Shown here in pieces: positions 63,493-64,000 of a DNA stretch of 64,000 bases. Source of the stretch: Gelidibacter algens (GTDB lineage Bacteria > Bacteroidota > Bacteroidia > Flavobacteriales > Flavobacteriaceae); the NCBI RefSeq assembly GCF_001678675.1, contig NZ_LZRN01000021.1, forward strand, positions 1 through 64,000. The letters run 5' to 3'. Made by a program: the position numbers and the translations under genes. The notes under the pieces are model-generated. The model searched no databases, was not told where the DNA came from, and worked only from the letters and a program-made list of their open reading frames with translations. The stretch's first letter is position 1. Every line of letters starts with the position of its first letter.

Positions 63493-64000
63493 TTAGGGCC
63501 GACCGTTTAAAGTTCTTTCTAAATAAATTGCTGTTTTACTTTGTTTGTTTTTTGCGATTTTTGATGGCGTTCCTTCCGCAACCACTTTTCCGCCTTCTTC
63601 TCCAGCGCCAGGACCTATATCGATAACCCAATCGCTGCCTGCCACGACCTGCATATCATGCTCTACCACAATGACGGTGTTGCCGGCATCAACCAAACGC
63701 GCCAATTGGAGTTGTAATTTTTGTACATCAGTTGGATGTAAGCCTGTCGTTGGCTCGTCTAAAATGTACAGTGTATTCCCTCGGCTCAGACGTTGGAGTT
63801 CCGTGGCAAGCTTAATGCGCTGCGCTTCTCCACCGGAAAGTTCAGTTGCTGGCTGGCCTAAACGCAAATAGCCCAAACCGACTTCCTGTAATACTTTGAG
63901 GGGGCGATTTACCCGGTCTTCTTTCTCAAAAAATTCCGCGGCTTCATTTACCGTCATACTAAGAACTTGGGCAATATTTTTTTTATGATACGTGACTTCC
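63493..64000 (-). CDS. UvrA-type excinuclease ATPase, C-terminal part (cut by window edge)
   Basis: The last 169 or so residues of a UvrA-family protein. The frame is open to the edge (VTYHKKNIAQVLSMTVNEAA). ABC motifs of the second ATPase: ELSGGEAQRIKLATEL (signature), LYILDEPTTGLHPTDVQKLQ (Walker B), VIVVEHDMQVVAGSDWVIDI. It ends TPSKIAKNKQSKTAIYLERT followed by four residues. UvrA recognises damaged DNA; short UvrA2-like versions act in resistance to DNA-binding drugs. The zinc fingers and first ATPase that would separate these lie outside the window. Confidence 0.92.
   Translation of the reverse strand, partial: EVTYHKKNIAQVLSMTVNEAAEFFEKEDRVNRPLKVLQEVGLGYLRLGQPATELSGGEAQRIKLATELQRLSRGNTLYILDEPTTGLHPTDVQKLQLQLARLVDAGNTVIVVEHDMQVVAGSDWVIDIGPGAGEEGGKVVAEGTPSKIAKNKQSKTAIYLERTLNGRP

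Overview
The window reads as chromosomal DNA of a marine-type flavobacterium (Bacteroidota, Flavobacteriia). The evidence is strong AT richness, three SusC- or TonB-type receptor loci, two SusD-type lipoproteins, promoters of the TAnnTTTG type, few Shine-Dalgarno sequences, and families typical of the group (DUF983, DUF547, DUF2652, GDCCVxC, split HipA). No rRNA, tRNA or CRISPR array was seen. The 3' end of a UvrA-type gene is cut by the right edge.

Layout. 0-20 kb is a patchwork rich in damaged genes. It holds two decayed secreted proteins, a frameshifted FAD disulfide reductase with an intact GDCCVxC protein, a frameshifted secreted metallopeptidase, a Crp/Fnr regulator facing a frameshifted isocitrate dehydrogenase and a malic enzyme with an early stop, DUF983, a SulP transporter, a ketoacyl synthase relic, and a broken DUF2062 gene. 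Then come cell-envelope genes (barrel protein, DUF3179, peroxiredoxin, DUF547, DUF2652) and a TetR-headed redox cluster (AhpD-like, EthD, DsbA/FrnE-like, Tat-exported haloacid dehalogenase).

19.2-34.5 kb holds two outer-membrane uptake modules bracketed by copies of one repeat (two of about 850 bp, one partial of 190 bp, all in the same orientation). Module 1 is a beta-propeller phytase, a TonB-dependent receptor and a secreted TPR/LuxR-type regulator. Module 2 is an alkaline-phosphatase-superfamily lipoprotein or secreted phosphodiesterase (frameshifted), SusC and SusD, with a truncated TetR gene facing it. An IS982 relic lies beside the first repeat. Both modules look like organic-phosphorus scavenging.

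34.5-37.7 kb is a small integrative segment: a tyrosine recombinase with one frameshift and a three-gene HipB/HipS/HipT-type toxin-antitoxin operon with repeated operators. A sigma-factor relic follows.

38.1-51.7 kb is the most coherent metabolic locus. A divergent pair of operons around an Lrp/AsnC regulator encodes an agmatine-deiminase-family lipoprotein, a class III aminotransferase (one frameshift), a serine hydrolase, an NhaC-family antiporter, an M20-type carbamoylase, an aldehyde dehydrogenase and a SusC/SusD pair. The order of activities fits agmatine to N-carbamoylputrescine to putrescine to 4-aminobutanal to GABA, with an M20 hydrolase in place of the usual nitrilase-family step. 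This is an inference.

51.8-64 kb is largely intact: Cry-DASH/photolyase, a large FAD-NAD(P)-binding protein, a small membrane protein, a TPR protein with C-terminal tandem repeats next to an OmpA-family protein, a divergent TPR-histidine kinase/LuxR response-regulator pair, and the UvrA-type gene.

A striking feature is the uneven damage. About ten reading frames between 0 and 43.6 kb carry one-base shifts (often in runs of A, T or G) or a stop, while the large genes from 43.8 to 63.2 kb are all open. Whether this is real decay or assembly error cannot be settled from the sequence alone.
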